NCBI RefSeq assembly: GCF_011065935.2
Contig: NZ_JAAMNH020000001.1
Span: 4,485,001 to 4,549,000, forward strand
Length of the DNA stretch: 64,000 nt
Direction of reading: 5' to 3'
DNA from: Clostridium estertheticum
Lineage (GTDB): Bacteria; Bacillota; Clostridia; Clostridiales; Clostridiaceae
Made by a program: the position numbers and the translations under genes. The notes below the pieces were generated by a model. The model was not told the DNA's origin. It saw nothing but the letters and a program-made list of their open reading frames with translations, and did no database searches. Of this stretch, positions 1 through 9,416 are shown piece after piece. How positions within the stretch are numbered: position 1 is the stretch's first letter; every line of letters starts with the position of its first letter.

Positions 1-30
1 CTAATATCTAATTTTATCCTGCAGCAAAAA

Positions 31-888
31 TTATTTTCTTATGCTATATATCGCATATACTACGAGTCCAGTCCCAATTATTTGCATATACCCAATTTGC
101 TCATGTAATATAAAAAATGATACAAGCATTGCAGTAGGTATTTCCAAATTTCCTATTATAGATACCTTTAACGAACCTATATGCTTTATGGCCGCATATA
201 ATAATGTTAAAGGGATAATTTCGCAAAATATTGCAAGTATTGTGGTATAACCAAGTAAACTTAAACTTACATCACCCTTAAAAACAAATATCGGAAACTT
301 GTATATCATAAGGGATATTAATGAAAAAAAAGTAGAATAGGCATTAATAGCAAGTGGTTCAAGGCCTTGCAATTTTTCTTCACTATAAATATTCATAAAG
401 GCATAAAACATTGCACATATTAAGGCAAATACTACCCCCCTAAGAGAATATTTAAAATTTCCAAATAGTATATCTAAAGTTAAAACACAGCCTAAAAATG
501 CTAAAACCACCGCAAATAGCTTTTTATAGCTTAGAGAATTCTTTTTGAAGACAGTTGAATATACAAATACCATTAAAGGGTAAGTGTACAATAATATAGC
601 CACCATTTGCATTGGTAAATACTTGAAAGATGTATAATAAAACACAGTCATAAATGTATTACCAACGACACCAAGCACAGCCAATCTTAATAGTTGCACC
701 TTTGTTATAAAAAATGACTTTTTGTCGAAAATATACATAAGTATGAACATTAATGGCACTGCTATTATATATTGAAGTGTTAATAAACTTATAGAATCAA
801 TTCCCCCCACAAAAGCTAGTTTTACAAATAGCCCTGCGCTACCAAATAATATAGCAGAAAGAATTGAATAGATATATCCTTTTTTCAA
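31..888 (-). CDS. DMT-superfamily (EamA) membrane transporter
   Basis: The 285-residue protein is very hydrophobic, with about ten predicted membrane helices arranged as two homologous EamA halves (roughly residues 5-137 and 148-283), the usual size and layout of drug/metabolite exporters. The start is TTG at 886-888, preceded by an AAAGGTG ribosome site at good spacing. It lies 21 bp downstream of the TPR gene on the same strand, so the two may be co-transcribed. The substrate cannot be read from sequence; family members export amino acids, nucleosides or drugs. Confidence 0.85.
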   Translation of the reverse strand: MKKGYIYSILSAILFGSAGLFVKLAFVGGIDSISLLTLQYIIAVPLMFILMYIFDKKSFFITKVQLLRLAVLGVVGNTFMTVFYYTSFKYLPMQMVAILLYTYPLMVFVYSTVFKKNSLSYKKLFAVVLAFLGCVLTLDILFGNFKYSLRGVVFALICAMFYAFMNIYSEEKLQGLEPLAINAYSTFFSLISLMIYKFPIFVFKGDVSLSLLGYTTILAIFCEIIPLTLLYAAIKHIGSLKVSIIGNLEIPTAMLVSFFILHEQIGYMQIIGTGLVVYAIYSIRK

Positions 889-909
889 AATAACACACCT
901 TTCGGTTAT

Positions 910-2613
910 TTAATAAAATAGTACAAACTCAGGGATTTTTAATTCTTGATTAGCTTTTCCCTTGGTATAGCTTTCTTTTAATTTCTGCGCCTTATCATAA
1001 TTCTCCACAATGACTTTTTTAGTGTAGTCATCATAAGAGTCATTCAAACCCTGATAGGCTTTACTTATATTGTAAAAGCCCCTTTCTAAATCCTGCTTAT
1101 AAGTTATATAATAACAGCCAGCATTATTTAAAGTCAAAATATCTTCTTCATCCACATGATATGCACTATCAATTTCCACTTTAGCTTCTACTGGTTTATT
1201 TTCAGTCATGTATATGGTTGCTAAGGTTCTATGATACTTAGGCATTAGTTCATTTAATTTGATACATATCTTTAAGATTTTTATTGCATCATCCGTTTTT
1301 TTATCATCAAGTTTAATTAGTGCCATATTATATTTTATCTCTGCATCCTGTGGTTTTATAAGTGATGCTAAATTAAAATATTCTAGGGCTTTTCCACTAT
1401 TATTAGCCTTGTACCAATAATAGTTTGCTAAATTAAGCATTATATTATAATTATAAGGCTCTTTAGTTAGAGCTGTTCTAAAATAAGGCTCTGCTGCTAA
1501 TTTGGCGGACTCCTCTTTCAATATTTCCGGCATTAAAAATCCATAATTATCTGGGTATTCTTTGTTAAGCTGAATAGATTTATTGCAATATTCTTTAGCC
1601 TTTTTATAATCTTTCTTATAAAGATAATACCAGCCTGCGCTATGATAGGCTCTGTAATCATTTGGATGCTGCAAAATTAAATTTTGAATTAATTTATCAG
1701 ACTTTTCTAGTTCATTCATGTTTTTGTAAACATTAGCTTTTATTAATTCAATTTGCATATTGCCTACATTTTTACTAGAGAGTTCATCAATTAATTTATT
1801 TGCCTCACCTACAGTGTCCGCACCTAGCGAATATATCTTAGCTAACCACATTTTATAGGATAGATCATTCGGATACTTTTTTGAAAGCGCAGTTATATTT
1901 TGCAATAGAGAATCCTTATTATATAACGCTACCTGGGCTAGTACATCATATATCTTGTATTCATCCTTATTTAATTCCCATGCATTCTTTAATACACTAT
2001 ATCCCTCTTCCCATTTACCCACTAGCATTAACATTCTAGCATATTCTGCAGTGTCATAGGAAGATTTTATATCCACTGGATAGCTTATCATAAGTTCATT
2101 TGCGCTATCAACCTTATTATTTCCCATATAAACGGTAAACATAGTTTTTATTAAACCTTTGTCTTTAGGGTATTTTTTTAATGCAATCTCCCCATCTTTA
2201 AGTGCTTGCTCATACTTACCATTTATAAATTCCGTTAATACCATAAAGTTATAACTCTCACCATCTATTTGTTTATACTTCTTTGAAATATCCATATATT
2301 TTAATGAGTTCACTAAATCATTTTTAACGGAATAAACTTCAGCTATTTTAATATTCCATTTTGGTGAAAGTGAATCCTTCTTTGCAAGATCACTATATTT
2401 TTCAATAGCTAAATCATATTCCTGATTGTAAAAATGTTTTTCAGCCTCAGAAGCTAATTTACTTAAATCTGGCGTTTTTTGTGTTATAGTTATAAAGGTA
2501 ACGCTCATAATTGTAACACACAAAACAATTAAATAAAGCGATATTTTTTTACCTCCTACCTCTTTTAATTTACTGCTATTTAAAATGGACTTTAGTTTAT
2601 CTAATTTCACCAT
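910..2613 (-). CDS. Membrane-anchored tetratricopeptide repeat protein
   Basis: The 567-residue protein has a short charged N-terminus, one membrane helix at about residues 25-43, and then an outward-facing array of TPR-like helical pairs to the end. Recurrent W-LA-IY, YY-Y-KDY-KA and ALEYFN-A motifs are typical TPR positions. There is no enzymatic motif, so a scaffolding role is likely. The ATG start has an AGGTGGA site 4-5 bases upstream. It is divergent from the capA-like gene across about 250 bp of AT-rich DNA in which no convincing promoter pair was seen. Specific partners are unknown. Confidence 0.8.
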   Translation of the reverse strand: MVKLDKLKSILNSSKLKEVGGKKISLYLIVLCVTIMSVTFITITQKTPDLSKLASEAEKHFYNQEYDLAIEKYSDLAKKDSLSPKWNIKIAEVYSVKNDLVNSLKYMDISKKYKQIDGESYNFMVLTEFINGKYEQALKDGEIALKKYPKDKGLIKTMFTVYMGNNKVDSANELMISYPVDIKSSYDTAEYARMLMLVGKWEEGYSVLKNAWELNKDEYKIYDVLAQVALYNKDSLLQNITALSKKYPNDLSYKMWLAKIYSLGADTVGEANKLIDELSSKNVGNMQIELIKANVYKNMNELEKSDKLIQNLILQHPNDYRAYHSAGWYYLYKKDYKKAKEYCNKSIQLNKEYPDNYGFLMPEILKEESAKLAAEPYFRTALTKEPYNYNIMLNLANYYWYKANNSGKALEYFNLASLIKPQDAEIKYNMALIKLDDKKTDDAIKILKICIKLNELMPKYHRTLATIYMTENKPVEAKVEIDSAYHVDEEDILTLNNAGCYYITYKQDLERGFYNISKAYQGLNDSYDDYTKKVIVENYDKAQKLKESYTKGKANQELKIPEFVLFY

Positions 2614-2862
2614 AACTCCACCTCTTTTAAATTTGCAGGCTTTAGAAAATTGTTAATTTTATGTATAAATCAATTAACTAATCCTTACAATATGCACTAT
2701 AGTCATATTCTAACAAATACATAGGTAAAAAGCTAGAGTATTTGTTCAACATCACATTAATAGGTTAGACATTTAGCCTACAATGTTATAAAATTGTATT
2801 GACTTAAATATAGAAATATTTATTGTGCAAGAGTGTACACTTACAAAAATGGGGGTGTTTTT

Positions 2863-4065
2863 TTGAAAAGATCACATAAGAGAAAATTAAATAAAAAAAA
2901 GGCAATAAGGAATATATCTTTACTACTATTTATTTCTGTGATTTTAACTTTAGTTACCATTAAAACTATTTCTTTTTCTTTGAAGAAGTTTAATGCAAGC
3001 CATGCTAGTTCTAATGAAGAAAAAAAGCAGCCTACAGGTAAAGCTACTTCCAAAAATGATAATAAACCTGTGGGTTCTACCCCTGTAGATAAACCTAGTG
3101 TGGTGAAAAATACTGAAGTGCTCCTCTCCGCTGTAGGAGACTGCACTATAGGAACTGATAGTAAATTTAATTATGCTACTAGTCTTCCTGCTATGGTAAC
3201 GAATTCTAACAAGGATTTTTCCTATTATTTTAAAAATGTATATAGTATTTTTAGCCGCGACGATGTTACCATTGCTAATTTAGAAACAACCTTTACAGAC
3301 TCAAATGACAAAGAGGAAAAACAGTTTAACTTCAAAGCCACTAGTGATTTTGCTAAAACCTTAACTTTAGGCTCTATTGAAGGTGTTAATCTTTCTAATA
3401 ACCATATTTATGATTATAAAGAAAAAGGATTTCAAGACACAAAGCTTGCCCTTACAAAAGAAAAAGTAAAATACTTTGGAGAGAACGCCAAATGGATAAC
3501 AAAAATAAAAGGGCAGTCCTTTGGATTTTTAGGCTATAGGGGTTGGTCCACAGACCAAAGCTTTCTTAATAAATTAAAGGGTGATATTCTTGAATTAAAA
3601 AAGACTAACTCAGTTGTAGTTATAAACTTTCACTGGGGAAATGAAAACCAATATTATCCAATAGATGCACAAAAACAGCTGGCGCACTTTGCTATCGATA
3701 ACGGTGCAGACATAATCCTTGGACACCACCCCCATGTAATTCAAGGCATTGAACAATATAAGGATAGGATTATTGCATATAGTTTAGGAAATTTCTGCTT
3801 TGGTGGTAACTCTAATCCAACGGATAAGAACACCTTTATTTTTCAGAGTAATTTAAAGTTCACCAATAATAATTTAACCTCTATTGGTGTACGTGTTATC
3901 CCTTGTAGTATATCCTCAGTTGAATATAAAAATGACTATTGCCCAACGCCACTTCAAGGCGCGGCTAAGGTAAATTTACTAACTAACTTAAATAAGCAAT
4001 CCCCAAATTCAGGTTTTAAAATAAGTGATGAATTTTTCTATATAAATGTCAATAATAACCAATAG
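2863..4065 (+). CDS. CapA-family metallophosphatase-like membrane protein
   Basis: The protein resembles CapA/PgsA proteins of poly-gamma-glutamate synthesis, which have a calcineurin-like fold. It has a basic N-terminus, a membrane helix near residues 18-36, a Ser/Lys/Pro-rich linker and then the domain. Visible motifs are AVGDCTIG, ANLETTF, SNNHIYDY, NFHWGNE and GHHPHVIQG, which keep the metal-binding Asp, Asn-His and His pairs. I place the start at TTG 2863 because a GGGGGTG ribosome site lies 5-6 bases upstream; an upstream GTG at 2833 has no site. No pgsB/C genes are adjacent, so a role in poly-glutamate synthesis is not supported by context. It precedes murT-gatD, suggesting an envelope function. 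Confidence 0.82.
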   Translation: MKRSHKRKLNKKKAIRNISLLLFISVILTLVTIKTISFSLKKFNASHASSNEEKKQPTGKATSKNDNKPVGSTPVDKPSVVKNTEVLLSAVGDCTIGTDSKFNYATSLPAMVTNSNKDFSYYFKNVYSIFSRDDVTIANLETTFTDSNDKEEKQFNFKATSDFAKTLTLGSIEGVNLSNNHIYDYKEKGFQDTKLALTKEKVKYFGENAKWITKIKGQSFGFLGYRGWSTDQSFLNKLKGDILELKKTNSVVVINFHWGNENQYYPIDAQKQLAHFAIDNGADIILGHHPHVIQGIEQYKDRIIAYSLGNFCFGGNSNPTDKNTFIFQSNLKFTNNNLTSIGVRVIPCSISSVEYKNDYCPTPLQGAAKVNLLTNLNKQSPNSGFKISDEFFYINVNNNQ

Positions 4066-4132
4066 AATAATAGTTAATTTAATAATTACAAATAAATAAT
4101 ACGCAAGTTAATAAGTACAATTAAAGGATGTG

Positions 4133-5488
4133 TTGGAAATTAAAATTCAGTCATTGCTCAGTATACTCGCTTCAAAATTTATTATGAAATTATCTGTGGT
4201 TTTATTTAAAGGTGGCACAAATTTCCCGGGCAAAATTGCCTTAAAGCTTGACCCTGATATTTTGAAAACCATAGCTAATAATTATGAGGTTATTCTCGTA
4301 ACCGGTACAAATGGAAAAACAACCACCACAAGCATGATTTATAGCATTATAAAAGATAGTGGTAAACCAGTAATTACTAATAATACTGGTGCAAATATGT
4401 ATACAGGAATAGTTGCTTGTTTTATTTCTAATTATTCTTTCAAAAAATCTACACAGAAGAAAATTGCTGTTATAGAAGTAGATGAAGCCAACGTTAAGTT
4501 TGTAACTGATTATATATCACCCACTATTATTACTATTACTAATCTATTTAGAGATCAGTTGGACAGATATGGTGAGGTATATACAACTCTTAGGAAGATA
4601 CTGGAGGGCGTAGAAAAAACTCCTACCTCCACTCTTATACTTAATGGAGATGAATCCCTACTTGGAAACTTAAACCTTAAAAACCCTATGTTATACTATG
4701 GTTTTGGTACAAAGGTTAATGAAAACAAAATTGTAGATATAAATGCAGATGCTAAGTTTTGCACGATTTGTAAAGCACCTTATGAATATAACTTTATTAC
4801 CTATAACCATCTAGGCGATTTCCATTGCAGCAAATGTGGATATAAGCGCCCAGCACTTGCATATTCCGTAGATAAAATTGTTGATTTAACTACCAGTGGT
4901 TCTACTGTCCATATAAATAATAAAGAGTATTACATAAACCAGCCAGGTACTTATAATATTTATAATGCCCTATGTGCTTATTCCGTAACTAAGGCGCTAG
5001 GCATAAAGGAAGATATTATAGAACATGCTCTTAAAACTGTAGCTAGTAGCTTTGGTAGACAAGAGACCTTAAATATTGAAGGCAAAGAGGTTAAAATAAT
5101 ATTAGTTAAGAATCCTGCAGGTTATGATGAAGCTGTAAACACTATTAACCTGGACAAAAGAAAAATAAACTTATCTCTTCTGTTAAATGATAATTATGCA
5201 GATGGTAAAGATGTCTCTTGGATTTGGGACGTAAATTTCGAACGTTTAACTTCACTTAATATTAATAAAATAATGATATCTGGAATACGATTGTACGATA
5301 TGGCAATAAGACTTAAAGTAGCAGGCTTTCCAGCAGAATCCTTCCTCTTATGTAAAGACGAAGAAGCCTTACTACATCAAATTAAAGCTTGTGATGGCGA
5401 AATAGTTTATATACTAGCTACCTATACTGCCATGATAGACCTTAGAAAATTTTTACACGCTAAAGGCCACATAGATAAAATTTGGTAG
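4133..5488 (+). CDS. murT: Lipid II isoglutaminyl synthase, MurT subunit
   Basis: With GatD, this enzyme amidates the alpha-carboxyl of D-glutamate in lipid II using glutamine-derived ammonia and ATP. The Mur-ligase ATP motif TGTNGKTTTTSM lies near residue 57. The MurT-specific four-cysteine zinc ribbon (CTIC near 209, CSKC near 232) follows. The C-terminal DUF1727 domain carries the DGKDVSWIWD motif near residue 357, which includes the catalytic aspartate region. Length (about 451 aa) fits the family. The start is taken as TTG 4133, 4 bases after AAAGGA; GTG at 4130 is too close. gatD follows after 70 bp, as is usual in Firmicutes. Confidence 0.93.
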   Translation: MEIKIQSLLSILASKFIMKLSVVLFKGGTNFPGKIALKLDPDILKTIANNYEVILVTGTNGKTTTTSMIYSIIKDSGKPVITNNTGANMYTGIVACFISNYSFKKSTQKKIAVIEVDEANVKFVTDYISPTIITITNLFRDQLDRYGEVYTTLRKILEGVEKTPTSTLILNGDESLLGNLNLKNPMLYYGFGTKVNENKIVDINADAKFCTICKAPYEYNFITYNHLGDFHCSKCGYKRPALAYSVDKIVDLTTSGSTVHINNKEYYINQPGTYNIYNALCAYSVTKALGIKEDIIEHALKTVASSFGRQETLNIEGKEVKIILVKNPAGYDEAVNTINLDKRKINLSLLLNDNYADGKDVSWIWDVNFERLTSLNINKIMISGIRLYDMAIRLKVAGFPAESFLLCKDEEALLHQIKACDGEIVYILATYTAMIDLRKFLHAKGHIDKIW

Positions 5489-5558
5489 TATATTGAAGTT
5501 TAGAAATTTAAGGATAAAAAGTTTAAAGATTTAAAAATTCAAATAGAAGGTGAATAAT

Positions 5559-6287
5559 ATGGAAATCAACATTTGTCATTTATATCCAGACCTATTAAAT
5601 GTATATGGGGATGTAGGAAATATTTTAATATTAAAACACAGGGCGGAAAAGCGAGATATAAAAGTAAATATTGTTAATATATCCATGGATGATATTTTTA
5701 CTGCAGAGGATTATGATATTGTATTTTTTGGTGGAGGACAAGATTATGAGCAAGCCATTGTTTCTCCTAACTTAATAGAATTTAAAAAATCTGCCATTGA
5801 TGACTATATCCAAAGTGGAAAAGTATTTTTAGCTATTTGTGGAGGATATCAATTGCTTGGGAAATATTATACTACCCCCGATGGCGAAAAGCTTGAGGGT
5901 CTTGGTATTTTAGATATTTACACCGAAGGCGGAGATAAACGTTTCATAGGAAACACTGTTATTCACAATGAAGCTTTTGATGAAACTTATGTAGGTTTCG
6001 AAAATCATTCTGGAAGAACTTATATTAATGACTTAAACCCACTTGGCAGGGTTCTAGTTGGCTATGGTAACAACGGAGAAGATGGTTATGAGGGCTGCGT
6101 ATATAAAAACACCTATTGTACTTATTTCCATGGCTCTCTTTTATCTAAAAATCCTGAACTTGCAGACAGGATACTTACATTAGCATTAAACAACAAGTAT
6201 AGTGAGATAGCCCTAACAACCCTTGACGATAGTTTAGAAATTAAAGCTAAAGAATTTATAATAAACAGAGAAACTTCAAATAAATAG
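5559..6287 (+). CDS. gatD: Lipid II isoglutaminyl synthase, glutaminase subunit GatD
   Basis: Class I glutamine amidotransferase of the CobB/CobQ type, supplying ammonia to MurT. The nucleophile is Cys94 in AICGGYQLLG and the catalytic His is His191 in YFHGSLLSKNPELAD; both spacings match characterised GatD proteins. The ATG start at 5559 follows a GAAGGTG site at ideal spacing, giving 242 residues. The first in-frame GTG (5550) overlaps that site and is rejected. The gene ends in a bidirectional terminator shared with the convergent regulator gene. Confidence 0.94.
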   Translation: MEINICHLYPDLLNVYGDVGNILILKHRAEKRDIKVNIVNISMDDIFTAEDYDIVFFGGGQDYEQAIVSPNLIEFKKSAIDDYIQSGKVFLAICGGYQLLGKYYTTPDGEKLEGLGILDIYTEGGDKRFIGNTVIHNEAFDETYVGFENHSGRTYINDLNPLGRVLVGYGNNGEDGYEGCVYKNTYCTYFHGSLLSKNPELADRILTLALNNKYSEIALTTLDDSLEIKAKEFIINRETSNK

Positions 6288-6313
6288 AAAAATCTCAAAT
6301 AAATAAAAAAAAG

Positions 6314-6354
6314 AGATGTAGGTTTAGGTAAATCCCAAATCTACATCTTTTTTT
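6314..6354. terminator. Bidirectional terminator between gatD and HTH-TPR gene
   Basis: A 12-bp stem (AGATGTAGGTTT / AAATCTACATCT, one G-U pair) is followed by T7 on the + strand and preceded by an A-run that gives T-rich sequence on the other strand. It overlaps the last codons of the convergent gene. Confidence 0.9.
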
Positions 6355-7618
6355 CTAATTGTATAGCTAAACTAAAATACTTTATAGATTCTGCTACTGA
6401 ACCAAGTTTATGGTACATACTTCCCATTTCTAAATATCGAGTATATATATCTTGTTTCCCACCAAATTTTAATAGGGAATCTAAAGATAAATTCATATAC
6501 ATTTCTGCACTAGATGACTGCTCCTGTCTATCAAGAATAATAGCTTTGTAATAATAGCTTTTTTCGATGAATTTAATATCATCCAAATTAATTGCATAAT
6601 TTAAAACTTCATCAGAAATAGTCTTCGCCAGCTCCAGTACATCGTTTTCAATAAGTTCATTAACACAATCAAGCATAAAGCTAACTAGTCCTATCATATT
6701 ATCCCTAGGATAGCAGCTAAGTCCCTTATTTATATATTCAATCCCTCTATCTTTCATATTACAGTCAAACATGGTGGAACCATAATTGTAAATAGCTTTT
6801 GCCTTACTAGACGCTTTATCTTTATATAACTCATAGGATTTTTTTTCATATTCCTCAAACTTGCCATTTTTCATTCTTATAGATAGCATAGCAAGCATAT
6901 GATATATCTCAGCAGCTTTAAAATCCGTATCAACATACTGTACCAGGTCTAAAAGTGTTATTCCTACTTCATACGCCTGCTCATAATTTTTAAGCATTAT
7001 ATTACAAGCCGCTTCATTATAAGTGACTATAATTAATTTTTTATAATTAAGAATCTCACTATCCCTTAGCCTTCGCTTAACACTACTATAGTAGCTAGAT
7101 GCTTGAAGATATTCTTCCTTTATATATAAATGTCTTGCCATGTCTATATAATAGGTCAACTGATTATCGTCTATAGTTGTTTTTAAATATAAATCATAAT
7201 ACTCTGAAGTTATTGATTGAGTCTTCTCAAAGTCCCTTTTATCCAAGTAAAAATTAAACAACATGTGTATTAGTTCAATAGCCAATTCATAGTAATTATA
7301 CTTATGTGCAAATTCTAAATTGTAACAAGCTTTAGATTCAAACCCATCTTTCATAGAGTCGTGGTCATTTTTGACCTGCTCTCTCAATACTTTAATATTT
7401 TCCTCTACTTGTTCGAATACATTTTCATTTAAATATGCAATATCTATGTCCAATTTTTTGCTAATCAATTCTAGTATCCAAGGTTCTGCCATAACTTTGT
7501 TGTTTTCTATGCAACTCATTTTAGATACTGAGATTTTGTCATCGCACATCTCTCTCAAGGTATACCCTTTATATATTCTAGTCCTTTTTATCTTTTCTCC
7601 CGTTGATAATATTTCCAT
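6341..7618 (-). CDS. HTH (XRE) regulator with TPR-like C-terminal domain
   Basis: About 425 residues. The N-terminal ~65 residues form an XRE/Cro HTH (GEKIKRTRIYKGYTLREMC...ISVSKMSCIENNK). The rest is helical repeats of the type seen in peptide-sensing RNPP/Rap-like regulators. The start ATG at 7618 is chosen because it follows AGGTG at usable spacing and gives MEILSTGEKIKR, matching the start of the neighbouring paralog. Upstream GTG/ATG codons overlap the ribosome site. No short peptide pheromone gene was recognised nearby, so a peptide ligand is speculation. It lies 67 bp downstream of its paralog on the same strand. Confidence 0.85.
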   Translation of the reverse strand: MEILSTGEKIKRTRIYKGYTLREMCDDKISVSKMSCIENNKVMAEPWILELISKKLDIDIAYLNENVFEQVEENIKVLREQVKNDHDSMKDGFESKACYNLEFAHKYNYYELAIELIHMLFNFYLDKRDFEKTQSITSEYYDLYLKTTIDDNQLTYYIDMARHLYIKEEYLQASSYYSSVKRRLRDSEILNYKKLIIVTYNEAACNIMLKNYEQAYEVGITLLDLVQYVDTDFKAAEIYHMLAMLSIRMKNGKFEEYEKKSYELYKDKASSKAKAIYNYGSTMFDCNMKDRGIEYINKGLSCYPRDNMIGLVSFMLDCVNELIENDVLELAKTISDEVLNYAINLDDIKFIEKSYYYKAIILDRQEQSSSAEMYMNLSLDSLLKFGGKQDIYTRYLEMGSMYHKLGSVAESIKYFSLAIQLEKKM

Positions 7619-7685
7619 TCTCATCACCTATCTACAGATTAAATAACTATTCTATGGAACTCGCCATAAAATAGTTTCATTAAAA

Positions 7686-8984
7686 TTATTTAATTATCCC
7701 TAATTTGTTAAATAATTCCACACCTTCGTTCAGATATTTAGCTGCATCCTTATCTCGGCCACCATCAATATAGAACTTTCCAAGCATTATTGATATCTCA
7801 GCCGCTTCTTTTACCTGCTCTTGCTGCTTTACAAAATTTAGCGCTAGTAATAGTGTATTTTCTGCTTCATTCATATTGCCTTCTAATAAATCTATTCTAT
7901 ATTTTAATAAATAATATTGGCATAATGCACTATGATTACCATCTTCTATAAATTCAAAAATTTGCTGCAACGCATCTTTCGCTTTACCTACAGCCTTAAG
8001 CTTAATATAATTTTCGCATATATTTACTAAGGTATCTATTAACTTTGAGTCATTACTTTTTTGTCTGATTTCCTTGGCTTTATTTAAGTGTATAAAGGAT
8101 TGTTCCATGTTTTCAAATTCATAAAATAACCTGCCTAAATTGTTCTCGATTTCAGCAATATAGTTTAAATTATCAATTTCATAAAATACTTTTAAAGTAA
8201 TTTTTGAATACTTTATAGCATTTTTAATATCGCCTTTTTCATTATATTCATTTGAGAGTAATAAGAGTGAATTAGCATATTCTTTTTTACTATCGATTTG
8301 CTTAAACTTTTCTTGAGCTAAATAAGAATATTTTATAGCATTCTCCACGTTTTCTAATTTAAAATAAGTGTAACCAATGTAGTAATATATTTCACCGAGT
8401 AAAAAATCGTTTCCCATTTCATTGTCTACAAAAACTTTTTCTGCTTGTTGAAAATAGCTTGAAGCTGATTGGTAACCCTTAAGTTCAAGTGTTATTTTTC
8501 CGAGTTTAAGAAAAGTCTTAATTATTTCTTCATAAGAGTTGTTTTTAATAAAGATAACATTTGAGGAAAGAAAAACTTGTTGTGCAGACGCAATCTCTTC
8601 CCTAGCCATGTATATATCTCCTCTTAAGGATAAATTTCTTGCTTTTCGATATTCCAATTTGTATTTTTCAGAATAATATAATGATTTTTCAATATTTTGC
8701 TCAGCCTGTACTAAATCCTTATTTAGAATAAGCGCTTCAGCAATATTTTCATAATACAAACATATTTTTTCAGCTTGAGTTTCTTCTGACTCCATTAGAT
8801 ATTCCACTGTTGTATTCAAAGTATTCGCTAAATATTCTAATAAATCCATACTAGGATTAGATTTGCTAGACTCGACAAGACTAATTTGTCCTGGAGTTAT
8901 TCTATCTCCTGCAAGGTCTTTTAATGTCATATTGAGTTCTTTTCTTTTCCGCTTTATCTTTTCACCTAAAGACAATATTTCCAT
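7686..8984 (-). CDS. HTH (XRE) regulator with TPR-like C-terminal domain, paralog
   Basis: About 432 residues, paralogous to the downstream gene. It begins MEILSLGEKIKRKRKELN, has an XRE HTH (about residues 7-62, TPGQISLVESSKSNPS recognition region) and a long TPR array with clear YYxGYTYFKLENVENAIKY and NNLGRLFYEFENMEQS repeats. The ATG at 8984 sits 7 bases after AAGGAAG; a GTG two codons upstream lies too close. Proteins of this architecture regulate sporulation, competence or virulence in Firmicutes, but the target here is unknown. Confidence 0.86.
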   Translation of the reverse strand: MEILSLGEKIKRKRKELNMTLKDLAGDRITPGQISLVESSKSNPSMDLLEYLANTLNTTVEYLMESEETQAEKICLYYENIAEALILNKDLVQAEQNIEKSLYYSEKYKLEYRKARNLSLRGDIYMAREEIASAQQVFLSSNVIFIKNNSYEEIIKTFLKLGKITLELKGYQSASSYFQQAEKVFVDNEMGNDFLLGEIYYYIGYTYFKLENVENAIKYSYLAQEKFKQIDSKKEYANSLLLLSNEYNEKGDIKNAIKYSKITLKVFYEIDNLNYIAEIENNLGRLFYEFENMEQSFIHLNKAKEIRQKSNDSKLIDTLVNICENYIKLKAVGKAKDALQQIFEFIEDGNHSALCQYYLLKYRIDLLEGNMNEAENTLLLALNFVKQQEQVKEAAEISIMLGKFYIDGGRDKDAAKYLNEGVELFNKLGIIK

Positions 8985-9120
8985 AATCACTCTTCCTTTA
9001 CTGTATGGTAATATATACTATTATTACTTAAAACAACCTTAGACAATTTTAATTCAATTATAACATAGTTTCCGTTTAAACTGCAAAATATTTGAAAAAA
9101 ATTTAGAATTTTCAGTAATA

Positions 9121-9171
9121 AAATTAAAAACTCCAAACCACAGATTTTTAAGTATGGTTTGGAGCCTTTTT
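9121..9171 (-). terminator. Terminator downstream of ytxH-like gene
   Basis: A perfect 10-bp stem (CTCCAAACCA / TGGTTTGGAG, 9131-9164) is flanked by A5 at 9126-9130, which reads as a T-run on the minus strand, and by T5 on the plus side. It ends transcription of the small minus-strand gene at 9180. Confidence 0.88.
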
Positions 9172-9179
9172 AGTGATGT

Positions 9180-9356
9180 TTATAATATATAATCCTTTAC
9201 GCTATCGTACATATCTTCTGCCATGTTTTTTACCATTTTACCGGTTTTTCTAACTCTTCTTTTTGTGCCTCTATCCATGTTAGGAACTAACATTGCACTT
9301 GCAACTGCTCCAATTATAGCACCTGTTGTAATTGTTGATATAAATTTACCACCCAT
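9180..9356 (-). CDS. YtxH-like small membrane protein
   Basis: 58 residues: a glycine/alanine-rich helix at about residues 6-25 (TTGAIIGAVASAMLVP) followed by a basic then amphipathic tail (RGTKRRVRKTGKMVKNMAEDMYDSVKDYIL). This is the layout of YtxH/general-stress proteins, although it is short. ATG at 9356 follows AGGATGTG with normal spacing; the GTG at 9365 overlaps it. A dedicated terminator follows. Function is unknown; the family is linked to general stress. Confidence 0.72.
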   Translation of the reverse strand: MGGKFISTITTGAIIGAVASAMLVPNMDRGTKRRVRKTGKMVKNMAEDMYDSVKDYIL

Positions 9357-9416
9357 AAGTAACACATCCTTTCTTTATTTATTCTTTATAGCATGTGCAT
9401 TTTTAAAATAATTAGT

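Noticed and set aside
2833..2862. GTG start at 2833 for the CapA-like gene
   Set aside because: No ribosome site precedes it, and the GGGGGTG site lies after it, directly before TTG 2863.
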